From CAWULT01 sp963923455 (lineage in GTDB: Bacteria; Acidobacteriota; Vicinamibacteria; Vicinamibacterales; UBA2999): DNA of 64,000 nt. The translations under genes were made by a program, and so were the position numbers. The stretch covers positions 4,982 to 68,981 of the forward strand of contig CAWULT010000010.1 in assembly GCA_963923455.1 (NCBI GenBank), read 5' to 3'. Shown piece after piece: positions 1-11,187 of the stretch (its first letter is position 1; each line of letters opens with the position of its first letter). The notes beneath the pieces were generated by a model. The model ran no database searches. It saw nothing but the letters and a program-made list of their open reading frames with translations, and was not told the DNA's origin.

Positions 1-372
1 GCGGGTCATGCCGTTGCGGCCGCGCGTCGTCACCGCGAACACGGCTTCGCCGTCGCGAAAGACCTCGCGCTCGATCTCGAGCACCTCTTCCTGGCAGGCG
101 ATCGCCAGCTGGTAGGTGTCCACGACGCGCCGGTAGTAGCGCAGCGCCTCGAGGCGGGTGGGCTTCTCGTACGGGGTGACGAGCGGCAGGCCGCCGATCT
201 CGAGCAGCTCCGGCGTGGTGAAGAACACCATGTGCACCGGAAAGCGGTAGATCGAGTTGACGAGCACCCCCTTCTCCACGACGGAGAAGTCGAGCCCGTG
301 CTGGCGCGCGGCGATCGCCGTGGCCAGGCCGGCCGGTCCGGCCCCCACGATCAGGAGGTCACGAACCGACAT
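1..372 (-). CDS. YpdA-family FAD/NAD(P)-binding oxidoreductase, N-terminal part (gene runs off the window)
   Basis: The first 124 codons of a flavoprotein are present; the rest lies beyond base 1. The protein opens with MSVRDLLIVGAGPAGLA, a classic FAD-binding GxGxxG Rossmann motif. It continues with a stretch (SIYRFPVHMVFFTTPELLEI) typical of the YpdA/Bdr family, which are putative bacillithiol disulfide reductases related to thioredoxin reductase. The start codon lies immediately beside the gltD stop, so it is probably the last or a late gene of the gltBD operon. Whether it acts on bacillithiol or another low-molecular-weight thiol cannot be told from this fragment. The family call is firm; the substrate is inferred. 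Confidence 0.8.
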   Translation of the reverse strand, partial: MSVRDLLIVGAGPAGLATAIAARQHGLDFSVVEKGVLVNSIYRFPVHMVFFTTPELLEIGGLPLVTPYEKPTRLEALRYYRRVVDTYQLAIACQEEVLEIEREVFRDGEAVFAVTTRGRNGMTR

Positions 373-1821
373 CTACTGGAGCGGCGCGGGCAGCTGTGAC
401 TCGCCCATCAGATACTGATCGATCGCACGCGCCGCGCTGCGGCCCTCGGCGATCGCCCAGACGATGAGCGACTGTCCGCGCTGCATGTCCCCGGCGGTGA
501 ACACGCCGGGCACGCTGGTCATCCACCGTCCGTCGCGCGCCACGTTGCCGCGGTCGGTGCGGGACACGCCCAGGTCGTCGAGCAGGGGCCCCTTCTCGGG
601 CCCGACGAAGCCCATCGCCAGCAGCACCAGGTCCGCCGGCAGTTCGAATTCGCTCTCGGGCACCGGCACGAAGGACACCTTGCCGTCCTTCTTCACCATC
701 TCGACCTTCACCGCGTGCAGCGCCTTGACGCGGCCGAACTCGTCGCCGCTGAACCGCTGCGTCGACACCGCGAACAGCCGCTCGCCGCCCTCTTCGTGCG
801 CCGACGAGACCCGGAAGACCACCGGGTACTGCGGCCACGGGTTGTCCGCCGCCCGCGCCTCGGGGGGCATCGGCATCAGCTCGAGCTGGTGCACCGACCT
901 GGCGCCCTGCCGGTGTGCGGTGCCGAGGCAGTCGGCGCCGGTGTCGCCGCCGCCGATGATGATCACGTGCTTGTCCTGCGCCGAGATGAAGTCCGCGTCG
1001 GCAATCGCGTCGCCCTCGCACCTCCGGTTCTGCAGCGTCAGGTAGTCCATCGCGAAGTGGATGCCCCTGAGCTCGCGCCCCGGCACCGGCAGGTCGCGCG
1101 GCTGTCCCGCGCCGCCCGCCAGCAGCACGGCGTCGAAATCGGAGCGGAGCCGCGACGCGGGCATGTCCACGCCGACGTTGACACCGGGCCGGAACACCAC
1201 GCCCTCGGCCTCGAGCAGCGCCAGCCGCCTGTCGAGGACGCGCTTCTCCATCTTGAATTCCGGGATGCCGTAGCGCAGCAGGCCGCCGATGCGGTCCGAC
1301 TTCTCGAACACGGTCACCGAGTGCCCCGCGCGGTTCAGCTGATCCGCGGCCGCCAGGCCCGCCGGTCCCGAGCCGACGATCGCCACCTTCTTCCAGGTCC
1401 GCGTGGACGGCGGGTTGGCCGTCACCCAGCCCTCGGAGAAGGCGCGGTCGATGATCGTGGCCTCGATCGACTTGATCGTGACCGGGTCGTCGTTGATGCC
1501 GAGCACGCACGCGCCCTCGCAGGGCGCCGGGCACAGTTTGCCCGTGAACTCCGGGAAGTTGTTGGTCGCGTGCAGCCGGTCGATCGCCGCGCGCCAGCGG
1601 TCCCGGTAGACCAGGTCGTTCCAGTCGGGAATCAGGTTGCCGAGCGGACAGCCCTGATGACAGAACGGAATCCCGCAGTCCATACAGCGGGCGCCCTGCG
1701 CCTCGAGCTCGCCGGTCGGGTACGGCAGGTAGACCTCCTGCCAGTCCCGCAGACGTTCCTCGACGGGCCGCGACGGATGCTTCTTCCGCCGGATCTCGAT
1801 GAAGCCAGTGACCTTACCCAT
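373..1821 (-). CDS. gltD: Glutamate synthase (NADPH) small subunit
   Basis: A 482-residue beta subunit of NADPH-dependent glutamate synthase. It takes electrons from NADPH through FAD and 4Fe-4S clusters and passes them to the large subunit. N-terminal cysteines that bind the 4Fe-4S clusters are visible at about residues 46, 49, 54, 58 and 97, 101, 105. An FAD site (GSGPAGLAAA) and a second nucleotide site (IIGGGDTGADC) follow. I start it at the ATG at 1821 (MGKVTGFIEI), the standard GltD beginning, and not six codons upstream. This start overlaps the gltB stop by 8 bases (ATGGGTAA), so translation is probably coupled. Length is normal for the family. Confidence 0.96.
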   Translation of the reverse strand: MGKVTGFIEIRRKKHPSRPVEERLRDWQEVYLPYPTGELEAQGARCMDCGIPFCHQGCPLGNLIPDWNDLVYRDRWRAAIDRLHATNNFPEFTGKLCPAPCEGACVLGINDDPVTIKSIEATIIDRAFSEGWVTANPPSTRTWKKVAIVGSGPAGLAAADQLNRAGHSVTVFEKSDRIGGLLRYGIPEFKMEKRVLDRRLALLEAEGVVFRPGVNVGVDMPASRLRSDFDAVLLAGGAGQPRDLPVPGRELRGIHFAMDYLTLQNRRCEGDAIADADFISAQDKHVIIIGGGDTGADCLGTAHRQGARSVHQLELMPMPPEARAADNPWPQYPVVFRVSSAHEEGGERLFAVSTQRFSGDEFGRVKALHAVKVEMVKKDGKVSFVPVPESEFELPADLVLLAMGFVGPEKGPLLDDLGVSRTDRGNVARDGRWMTSVPGVFTAGDMQRGQSLIVWAIAEGRSAARAIDQYLMGESQLPAPLQ

Positions 1822-4800
1822 GGGCCTGCACCCCCTCACGGGACGCCCGGGCCTTGGGCTCCGCCCCCGCCATCACCACGGCCTCCTCCGCCACCCGCCG
1901 CTTGGCCTGCTCCGCCAGCGCCCGTTTGTACTCCCGTGGCATCACCTTGACCAGCTTCCGCTGTAGCGCGTCCCAGTCGCCCATCAGCCGCTCCGCGTGC
2001 GTGCTGCCGGTGGCCGCGATGTGGCGCATGATCGCGTTCTGCACGAGGTCGACCTCGTCCGCGTCGATGAGCGACTCCAGATCCACCATCTCGCGGTTGC
2101 AGCGGCGGGCGAAATCGCCGTCCTCGTCGAGCACGTAGGCGACGCCGCCGCTCATGCCGGCGGCGAAGTTGCGGCCGGTCCGGCCGAGCACGATGACCCG
2201 TCCGCCCGTCATGTACTCGCAGCCGTGGTCGCCCACCCCCTCGACCACCACGGTGGCACCGCTGTTGCGGACGCAGAAGCGCTCGCCCGCGACGCCGCGC
2301 ACGTACCCCTCGCCGCTGGTGGCGCCGTAGAACGCCACGTTGCCGACGATGATGTTCTCCTCGGCCTTGAAGGGCGACTGCGGCGGCGGGAACACCGCGA
2401 TCCGGCCGCCCGACAGCCCCTTGCCCAGGCCGTCGTTGGCGTCGCCCACGAGCGTCATCGACACGCCGCGCGGCACGAACGCGCCGAAGCTCTGGCCGGC
2501 CGACCCGTTGAACGTGATGCGGATGGTGTCGTGCGGCAGGCCCTCGCCGCCGTACCGCTTCGTCACCTCGTACCCGAGCATCGTGCCCACCGTCCGATCC
2601 GAGTTGTGGATCTGGATGTCGAACTCCACCGGCGAGCGGGAGTCGAGCGCCGGGCGGCACTTCTCGATCAGCAGGTTGTCGAGCGCGCCCTCGAGCTCGT
2701 GGTCCTGCGCGCGCACGCGACGGCGCGCCACCGACGCCGGCAGTTCCGGCTGGTGCAGCAGCGGCGTCAGGTCGAGCCCCTTCGCCTTCCAGTGGTTCAC
2801 CGCCGGCTCGAAGTCGAGGCAGTCGGCGCGGCCGATCATGTCGTCGAGGTCGCGGAAGCCGAGCTCCGCCATCAGCTCGCGGACTTCCTCGGCGATGAAG
2901 TAGAAGAAGTTCTCGACGAACTCGGGCGTGCCGCTGAACTTGGCCCGCAGCTGCGGGTCCTGCGTCGCGATGCCCACCGGGCAGGTGTTCAGGTGGCAGA
3001 CGCGCATCATGATGCAGCCCATCACGACGAGCGGCGCGGTCGCGAAACCGAACTCCTCGGCCCCGAGCAGCGCGCCAATCACGACGTCACGGCCCGTCTT
3101 CATCTGTCCGTCGACCTGCACGATGATCCGGTCGCGCAGCTTGTTCAGCACCAGCACCTGCTGCGTCTCGGCCAGGCCGAGTTCCCACGGCATGCCGGCG
3201 TGCTTCAGGCTGGTCAGCGGCGACGCGCCGGTGCCGCCGTCGTGGCCGGAGATCAGCACGACGTCCGAGTGCGCCTTCGCCACGCCGGCCGCCACGGTGC
3301 CCACGCCGCCCTCGGCGACGAGCTTCACCGAGATCCGCGCCGCGGGGTTCGAGTTCTTCAGGTCGAAGATGAGCTGCGCCAGGTCCTCGATCGAGTAGAT
3401 GTCGTGGTGCGGCGGCGGCGAGATCAGGCCCACGCCCGGCGTCGAGTGCCGCGTCTTCGCGATCCACGGGTACACCTTGTGCCCGGGCAGCTGGCCGCCC
3501 TCACCGGGCTTGGCGCCCTGCGCCATCTTGATCTGCAGTTCCTCGGCGCTGACCAGGTACTCGCTCGTCACGCCGAAGCGGCCAGAGGCCACCTGCTTGA
3601 TCTTGCTGCGCCTGGAGTCGCCGTTGGCCATCGGCAGGAAGCGTTCCGGGTCTTCTCCGCCCTCGCCGGTGTTCGAGCGGCCGCCGATCCGATTCATCGC
3701 GATCGCCAGCGTCTCGTGCGCCTCCTGGCTGATCGAGCCGTACGACATCGCGCCGGTCGCGAACCGCTTGACGATCGACGAGGCCGGCTCGACGAGCTCG
3801 AGGGGAATGGGCTGGCCGGCCGGCTTGAAGCGGAACAGTCCGCGCAGCGTCGCCCGGTGTTCGTTCTGCTGGTCGACCGCGCGGGTGTAGTCCTTGAAAA
3901 TCTTGTACTGCCCTGAGCGGGTGGCGTGCTGCAGCTTGAACACGGTGTCGGGGTTGAACAGGTGGAACTCCCCGTCGCGTCGCCACTGGTACTCGCCGCC
4001 CGGTTCGAGCTCCTGCGGACGCACCGGCTGCCGGCCGAACGCGTGCGCATGCCGCCGCCGCACTTCTTCGGCGATCACGTCGATGCCGACGCCCCCGACC
4101 CGCGAGGTCGTGTGCGTGAAGTACCGATCGATGAAGGCCTGCTCGAGCCCCAGGGCCTCGAAGATCTGCGCCGCGCAGTAGCTCTGCAGCGTCGAGATCC
4201 CCATCTTGGACATCACCTTCAGGATGCCCTTGTTGAGCGCCTTGATGTAGTGCTGGATGGCCTTGTCGCGATCGATGCCGGGCAGCATGCCCGACCGGAT
4301 CATGTCGTCGATCGACTCGAACGCGACGTACGGGTTGACCACGCCGGCGCCGTAGCCGAGCAGCAGTGAGACGTGGTGCACTTCGCGCGCGTCGCCCGAC
4401 TCGACCACGAGCGCACAGCGCGTGCGCGTGCCCTCGCGCACCAGGTGATGGTGCACGCCCGCCGTGGCCAGCAGGCTCGGAATCGGCGCCTGCTTCGGCC
4501 CCACGCCCCGGTCGGACAGGATCAGGATGTCGAAGCCGGCCTTGACCGCCTCACTCGCGCGCCGGCACAGATCGTCCATCGCCCGCGTCAGGCCCGCGCC
4601 GCCGCTTTCGGCGTCGAACAGCATCGACAGCGTCGTCGAACGGAACGGGACGTCAGGCGGCAGGTGGCGCAGCTTGGCCACGTGCTCGTTGTGGATGATC
4701 GGGTACTTGATGTGGATCTGCCGGCACGACTCGGGCTCGGGCTCGAACAGGTTGCGCTCGGGCCCGATCGTCGACGCCATCGACGTCACCAGCTCCTCGC

Positions 4801-6454
4801 GGATCGCGTCGAGGGGCGGGTTGGTCACCTGCGCGAACAGCTGCTGGAAGTAGTCGTAGAGCAGGCGCGGCTTGTCCGACAGCACGGCCAGCGCGGTGTC
4901 GGTGCCCATCGAGCCGATGGGCTCCTCGCCGCTCGTCGCCATCGGCGCGATCAGCACGCGCAGGTCCTCCTGCGTGTACCCGAAGGCCTGCTGCCGGCTG
5001 AACACGGTGGCGTGCTCGGGCTTCTCGGCGCGCGCGGGCGGCAGGTCGTCGATGTCGATCAGGTGGGCGTCGAGCCACGCCTGGTAGGGGTGCTCGGCCG
5101 CCAGCTCGCGCTTGATCTCCTCGTCGTCGATGATGCGGCCCTTCACCGTGTCGACGAGCAGGATGCGGCCCGGCTGCAGCCGCGCCTTGACCAGCACGTT
5201 CTCGGGGGCGATGTCGAGTACGCCCACCTCGGACGCCATGATCACCCGGTCGTCCCTGGTCACGTAGTAGCGCGAGGGCCGCAGCCCGTTGCGGTCGAGC
5301 ACGGCGCCGATCACCGAACCGTCGGTGAACGCGATCGCCGCCGGCCCGTCCCAGGGCTCCATCAGCGACGAGTGGTACTCGTAGAACGCGCGCCGGTCCG
5401 GGCGCATGCTCTCGTTGCCGCTCCACGGCTCGGGAATCATCATCAGGACGGCGTGCGGCAGCGACCGCCCGGCCATCACGAGCATCTCGAGCACGTTGTC
5501 GAAGGTGGCGGTGTCGCTGCCCCCCTCCCGGATGACCGGCAGCACCTTCGCCAGGTCGTCCCCGAGCACGTCGCTCTGCAGCAACCCCTCGCGCGCGTGC
5601 ATCCAGTTGATGTTGCCGCGCAGCGTGTTGATCTCGCCGTTGTGCGCGACCATCCGGTACGGGTGCGCCAGCGGCCACGACGGGAACGTGTTGGTGCTGA
5701 AGCGCTGGTGGACGAGCGCCAGCGCCGACACCAGCCGCTCGTCGGCCAGGTCCGGGAACATCGGGCCGAGCTGCTTCGCCTGCAGCATCCCCTTGTAGAT
5801 CAGCGTGTTGGCCGACAGGCTGACGATGTAGAAGAAGCGCTTGCTGAGCGCGCTGACCTTCACCTGCATCGTGTCGACCGCGCGCTCGACCCGCTTGCGG
5901 ATGACGAACAGCTTTCGCTCGAAGCGCTTGCGGTCGTCCTCGGTCGCGACCGGACGCCCGGCGGCGATGAACACCTGCTCGAAGGCCGGCTGCGTCGCCC
6001 TGGCGCTGTCCCCGACCATGCGGTTGTCGGTCGGCACGTGGCGCCAGCCGAGCAGGCGCTGCCCCTCTTCCTCGGCCACGCGCGCGATGAAGGACTTGAT
6101 CGTCTCGCGGTCGCGCGCGTCGTGCGGCAGGAACACGAGGCCCGCGCCGTAGGCTCCCTGGGCCGGCAGTTCGAACGGCAGCACGGCACGGAAGAACGCG
6201 TCCGGAATCTGGATCAGGATGCCGGCGCCGTCGCCGGTGTTGGCCTCGCAGCCGCAGGCCCCCCGGTGTTCGAGGTTGATGAGCACCTGCAGCGCGTCGC
6301 GGACGATTCCGTGGGACTTCTTGCCCTTGACGTGCACGACGAACCCGACGCCGCAGGCGTCGTGATCATGCTTTGGGTCGTACAGCCCCTGGGCCCCGGG
6401 CTGGCAGAAGGGTGCAGCGGACGTAGGCGGCGGGAAGTCGTCGTGCAGTGCCAT
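1814..6454 (-). CDS. gltB: Glutamate synthase large subunit
   Basis: A 1546-residue alpha subunit of glutamate synthase, which makes two glutamates from glutamine and 2-oxoglutarate in ammonium assimilation. The class II amidotransferase nucleophile is Cys34 in DACGVGFV, so a 33-residue propeptide would be removed, as in known GltB proteins. A central domain precedes the FMN/2-oxoglutarate domain. The 3Fe-4S cysteine motif (CIMMRVCHLNTCPVG) lies near residue 1150, and the C-terminal GXGXG beta-helix domain is present. It is first in an operon with gltD and the YpdA-like gene. The upstream region is unusually AT-rich and carries a palindrome (see 6506-6520), which suggests a regulated promoter. 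Confidence 0.97.
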   Translation of the reverse strand: MALHDDFPPPTSAAPFCQPGAQGLYDPKHDHDACGVGFVVHVKGKKSHGIVRDALQVLINLEHRGACGCEANTGDGAGILIQIPDAFFRAVLPFELPAQGAYGAGLVFLPHDARDRETIKSFIARVAEEEGQRLLGWRHVPTDNRMVGDSARATQPAFEQVFIAAGRPVATEDDRKRFERKLFVIRKRVERAVDTMQVKVSALSKRFFYIVSLSANTLIYKGMLQAKQLGPMFPDLADERLVSALALVHQRFSTNTFPSWPLAHPYRMVAHNGEINTLRGNINWMHAREGLLQSDVLGDDLAKVLPVIREGGSDTATFDNVLEMLVMAGRSLPHAVLMMIPEPWSGNESMRPDRRAFYEYHSSLMEPWDGPAAIAFTDGSVIGAVLDRNGLRPSRYYVTRDDRVIMASEVGVLDIAPENVLVKARLQPGRILLVDTVKGRIIDDEEIKRELAAEHPYQAWLDAHLIDIDDLPPARAEKPEHATVFSRQQAFGYTQEDLRVLIAPMATSGEEPIGSMGTDTALAVLSDKPRLLYDYFQQLFAQVTNPPLDAIREELVTSMASTIGPERNLFEPEPESCRQIHIKYPIIHNEHVAKLRHLPPDVPFRSTTLSMLFDAESGGAGLTRAMDDLCRRASEAVKAGFDILILSDRGVGPKQAPIPSLLATAGVHHHLVREGTRTRCALVVESGDAREVHHVSLLLGYGAGVVNPYVAFESIDDMIRSGMLPGIDRDKAIQHYIKALNKGILKVMSKMGISTLQSYCAAQIFEALGLEQAFIDRYFTHTTSRVGGVGIDVIAEEVRRRHAHAFGRQPVRPQELEPGGEYQWRRDGEFHLFNPDTVFKLQHATRSGQYKIFKDYTRAVDQQNEHRATLRGLFRFKPAGQPIPLELVEPASSIVKRFATGAMSYGSISQEAHETLAIAMNRIGGRSNTGEGGEDPERFLPMANGDSRRSKIKQVASGRFGVTSEYLVSAEELQIKMAQGAKPGEGGQLPGHKVYPWIAKTRHSTPGVGLISPPPHHDIYSIEDLAQLIFDLKNSNPAARISVKLVAEGGVGTVAAGVAKAHSDVVLISGHDGGTGASPLTSLKHAGMPWELGLAETQQVLVLNKLRDRIIVQVDGQMKTGRDVVIGALLGAEEFGFATAPLVVMGCIMMRVCHLNTCPVGIATQDPQLRAKFSGTPEFVENFFYFIAEEVRELMAELGFRDLDDMIGRADCLDFEPAVNHWKAKGLDLTPLLHQPELPASVARRRVRAQDHELEGALDNLLIEKCRPALDSRSPVEFDIQIHNSDRTVGTMLGYEVTKRYGGEGLPHDTIRITFNGSAGQSFGAFVPRGVSMTLVGDANDGLGKGLSGGRIAVFPPPQSPFKAEENIIVGNVAFYGATSGEGYVRGVAGERFCVRNSGATVVVEGVGDHGCEYMTGGRVIVLGRTGRNFAAGMSGGVAYVLDEDGDFARRCNREMVDLESLIDADEVDLVQNAIMRHIAATGSTHAERLMGDWDALQRKLVKVMPREYKRALAEQAKRRVAEEAVVMAGAEPKARASREGVQAHG

Positions 6455-6783
6455 GGTCCGAACAGTGTGCAGTCTGATCGCTCATAAGAGAAATACAATG
6501 ATCTGAGAGATTCAATCTCTGAAGCAGATTGATATGGCGTGACCCACTCGCCGGCCAAATCAGATGCGGGGGGACGCCATCGCAGACCAGAATGGTCGGC
6601 AATGACCTGCCGCCGACCGGGCCGCCCGCCCACCCGCCAAAATTGCCATTCCACTGGAATCCCGAACAAATCCAGCGGTCATCTGGCTATCATTTGCGGG
6701 ATTCGGCAACGCTTCCCGACATTCAGGACCGGTTCAGGCCCGGGCTCGACGGCCCGCCCGACCGTGTGAGGAGACAAACGACC
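6455..6783. promoter_or_regulatory. Divergent regulatory region between gltB and the radical SAM gene
   Basis: This 329-base gap separates two divergently transcribed genes. Its first 90 bases are strikingly AT-rich for this genome and hold the palindrome at 6506-6520, 52 bases upstream of gltB. A possible -10 hexamer TATCAT (6688-6693) and a strong ribosome-binding site GAGGAGA (6768-6774) precede the radical SAM start at 6784. I saw no convincing -35 box and no small gene. Confidence 0.5.
6506..6520. repeat. Perfect 7-bp inverted repeat, candidate operator upstream of gltB
   Basis: AGAGATT, one central base, AATCTCT: a perfect palindrome 52-66 bases upstream of the gltB ATG. It sits in an AT-rich block where a minus-strand promoter would be expected, and looser outer arms (ATCTG and CAGAT) flank it. 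Its form fits a dimeric regulator such as a LysR- or GntR-type protein, but no regulator gene is adjacent, so the binding protein is unknown. Confidence 0.45.
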
Positions 6784-8877
<2,094 letters not shown>

Positions 8878-8898
8878 GCGTCCCGCGCACGAACACCC

Positions 8899-8935
8899 GG
8901 GGCCGGCGGTCGCCAGACCGCCGGCCCCTTTCCGT
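8899..8935 (+). terminator. Rho-independent terminator after the radical SAM gene
   Basis: A perfect 13-bp stem (GGGGCCGGCGGTC, loop GCCA, then the exact complement) followed by TTTCC, 22 bases after the stop codon. The stem is long and GC-rich, with a short T tract. Confidence 0.85.
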
Positions 8936-9054
8936 TTGCGGGTGCGGCGGCGGATGCCCGGGTGGGCGCGTGTCGACGCCGCTTGCCGCGTGCCCACCGA
9001 CGGAAATACAGTCAGTCAGAAGGGCGAGAGTCCATCACAAAGGGAGGAACCGGC

Positions 9055-9690
9055 ATGGCGGTCAGACTTGGCGACGAGGCACCCAATTTCGAGGCGGACA
9101 CCACCGAGGGACGCATCAACTTCCACGAGTGGAAGAAGGGCGCCTGGGCAGTGCTCTTTTCCCACCCCAAGGACTTCACCCCCGTCTGCACCACCGAGCT
9201 CGGCGCCGTGGCGGGCCTGAAGAGCGAGTTCGACAGGCGCAACACCAAGGTCATCGGCCTGAGCGTCGACCCGCTCGACTCCCACCAGAAGTGGGCGCAG
9301 GACATCGGCGACGTCACCGGGAACGCGCTGAACTTTCCCCTGATCGCCGACCCCGACAAGAGCATCGCGAACAAGTACGACATGATCCACCCGAACGCGA
9401 GCGATACCGCGACGGTGCGGTCCGTGTTCGTCGTGGGTCCCGACAACAAGATCAAGCTGACGCTCACCTACCCGATGAGCGCCGGCCGCAACTTTCCCGA
9501 GATCCTGCGCGTGATCGATTCGCTCCAGCTGACGGCGGCCCACTCGGTGGCGACGCCCGCCGACTGGAAGGCCGGTGACGACGTCATCATCTCGCTGGCG
9601 GTCTCGGACGAGGACGCACAGAAGCGCTTCCCGGGCTACGTGGCCAAGAAGCCCTACCTGCGCGTCACGAAGAGCCCCGCCAAGGCCTGA
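9055..9690 (+). CDS. 1-Cys peroxiredoxin (Prx6 type)
   Basis: A 211-residue cytosolic peroxidase that reduces hydrogen peroxide and organic peroxides. The peroxidatic cysteine is Cys45 in FTPVCTTE. The long C-terminal domain with a TPADWKAGDDVI segment is the hallmark of the Prx6/1-Cys group, and the length fits. No resolving cysteine is evident, which agrees with the 1-Cys mechanism. The ATG at 9055 has a strong ribosome-binding site (GGGAGGA) 6 bases upstream, so I prefer it to an in-frame start 93 bases earlier. It may be co-transcribed with the SDR gene 32 bases downstream. Confidence 0.93.
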   Translation: MAVRLGDEAPNFEADTTEGRINFHEWKKGAWAVLFSHPKDFTPVCTTELGAVAGLKSEFDRRNTKVIGLSVDPLDSHQKWAQDIGDVTGNALNFPLIADPDKSIANKYDMIHPNASDTATVRSVFVVGPDNKIKLTLTYPMSAGRNFPEILRVIDSLQLTAAHSVATPADWKAGDDVIISLAVSDEDAQKRFPGYVAKKPYLRVTKSPAKA

Positions 9691-9722
9691 CGGCTGGCGT
9701 CGTTCGACGGGAGCACTACGGC

Positions 9723-10487
9723 ATGCGCCTCCACGACCGCACCGTCCTCGTCACGGGCGGAGCCTCGGGCCTCGGCGGTGCGACGGTCGACCGGATCGTC
9801 GCGTCGGGTGGCCGCGCCGTGGTGCTCGACCTGAAGGCCGCCGAGGGACTGGCGAAGGCCTCGGCCCATGCCGGCGCCGTGCGGTTCGTGCACGGCGACG
9901 TCACGAGCGAGGCGGACGTCGAGCGGGCGGTCACCGAGGCGGTCGGGCTCGGCGGGCTATGGGGCCTCGTCAACGCCGCCGGCATCCCGGCGGCGGAGCG
10001 GGTGTTGCCGAAGGACGGCGTGCAGCCGCTCGCCCACTTCAGCCGCGTGATCCAGGTCAACCTCGTCGGTACCTTCAACGCGATCCGCCTCGCAGCCGCG
10101 GCGATGGCCGCCAACACGCCGACCGAGGGTGGCGAGCGCGGCGTGATCGTCAACACCGCCTCGGTGGCCGCCTTCGATGGCCAGATCGGCCAGGCGGCCT
10201 ACGCGGCGTCGAAGGGTGGCCTCGTCGCGCTGACGCTGCCGCTGGCGCGCGAGTTCGCGCGCCTCGGGGGGCGCGTCATGACGATCGCCCCCGGCACGTT
10301 CGATACCCCGCTGCTGTCCAGCCTGCCCGACGCCGCCCGCCAGTCACTGGCCCAGCAGGTGCCGTTTCCGCCACGCCTCGGGCGTCCGGACGAGTACGCG
10401 GCGCTCGTCCAGCACGTGTTCGAGAACGAGATGCTCAACGGCGAGGTGATTCGACTGGACGGCGCCATCCGGATGGCCCCGAAGTGA
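9723..10487 (+). CDS. Short-chain dehydrogenase/reductase (3-hydroxyacyl-CoA dehydrogenase type 2-like)
   Basis: A 254-residue SDR enzyme. The NAD-binding motif TGGASGLGG lies at residues 10-18, NAAG appears near residue 86, and the catalytic YxxxK motif is YAASK. The sequence around the active site (ASVAAFDGQIGQAAYAASKG) closely resembles the HSD17B10/3-hydroxyacyl-CoA dehydrogenase type 2 branch, which oxidises short-chain 3-hydroxyacyl-CoA. The exact substrate is inferred. It is 32 bases after the peroxiredoxin and 4 bases before the transporter gene, so all three probably form one transcript. Confidence 0.9.
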   Translation: MRLHDRTVLVTGGASGLGGATVDRIVASGGRAVVLDLKAAEGLAKASAHAGAVRFVHGDVTSEADVERAVTEAVGLGGLWGLVNAAGIPAAERVLPKDGVQPLAHFSRVIQVNLVGTFNAIRLAAAAMAANTPTEGGERGVIVNTASVAAFDGQIGQAAYAASKGGLVALTLPLAREFARLGGRVMTIAPGTFDTPLLSSLPDAARQSLAQQVPFPPRLGRPDEYAALVQHVFENEMLNGEVIRLDGAIRMAPK

Positions 10488-10491
10488 CCCG

Positions 10492-11145
10492 ATGCTGACC
10501 CTGATCACCGGCGCGCTCGCCGGCGCCTTCCACGTGCTGACCGGGCCCGACCACCTGGCCGCCGTCGCACCGCTGGCCACCCTCGATCGCCGGCGCGGCT
10601 GGCTCGCGGGCTGGACCTGGGGCCTCGGGCACGCGTCGGGCGTCGTCGTGGTGGCCGTGGCCGCGGCGCTGCTGCGGGAGATGCTGCCGCCGGTCGAGGC
10701 ACTGTCGGCGTGGAGCGAACGGGTCGTGGGCGGCGCGCTCATCGCGCTCGGCCTCTGGGGCCTGCGTCAGTCGCTGCGCATCCGCGCGACCGGGCACGCG
10801 CACGGAACGGTCAGCCATCGGCACCTGCACGTGCAGGCCGGCCCCCTGTGGCTGAAGCGGCTCGGACACGTCCACGCCTCGTTCTGTCTGGGCATCCTGC
10901 ACGGGATCGCCGGCAGTTCCCACTTCTTCGGCGTCCTGCCAGCGCTCGCGCTCCCCACGCGGGAGGAGACGCTCCTCTACATCGCGGCGTTCGGCGCCGG
11001 AACCGTGGCGGCAATGTCGGCGTTCGCGGCGCTGATGGGCCTGGCGAGCGAGCGCGCCGGACACGGCCGCGAAACGCCGCGGCTGCTGCTGCGGCTGACG
11101 GCGCTGGCCGCGATCGCCGTGGGCGGCTACTGGCTGGTCGGGTGA
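10492..11145 (+). CDS. NicO/UreH-type metal (nickel/cobalt) transporter-like membrane protein
   Basis: A 217-residue membrane protein with about six hydrophobic segments. It has the family motifs GPDHLAAV in helix 1 and GLGHASG in helix 2, plus a second H/G motif (LHGIAGSSH). A histidine-rich loop (HAHGTVSHRHLHV) lies between helices, as often seen in nickel/cobalt permeases of the NicO or UreH/HupE type. It starts 4 bases after the SDR stop. The direction of transport (uptake or efflux) and the metal cannot be decided from sequence. Confidence 0.82.
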   Translation: MLTLITGALAGAFHVLTGPDHLAAVAPLATLDRRRGWLAGWTWGLGHASGVVVVAVAAALLREMLPPVEALSAWSERVVGGALIALGLWGLRQSLRIRATGHAHGTVSHRHLHVQAGPLWLKRLGHVHASFCLGILHGIAGSSHFFGVLPALALPTREETLLYIAAFGAGTVAAMSAFAALMGLASERAGHGRETPRLLLRLTALAAIAVGGYWLVG

Positions 11146-11187
11146 CCGGGCCGGCCCCCGGCAGGCGAGCCCGTTCGTGAGCGCGCG

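Noticed and set aside
6684..6699. A sigma-54-like TGGC...TTGC before the radical SAM gene
   Set aside because: The gap between the GG and GC elements is one base short, and sigma-54 promoters need strict spacing.
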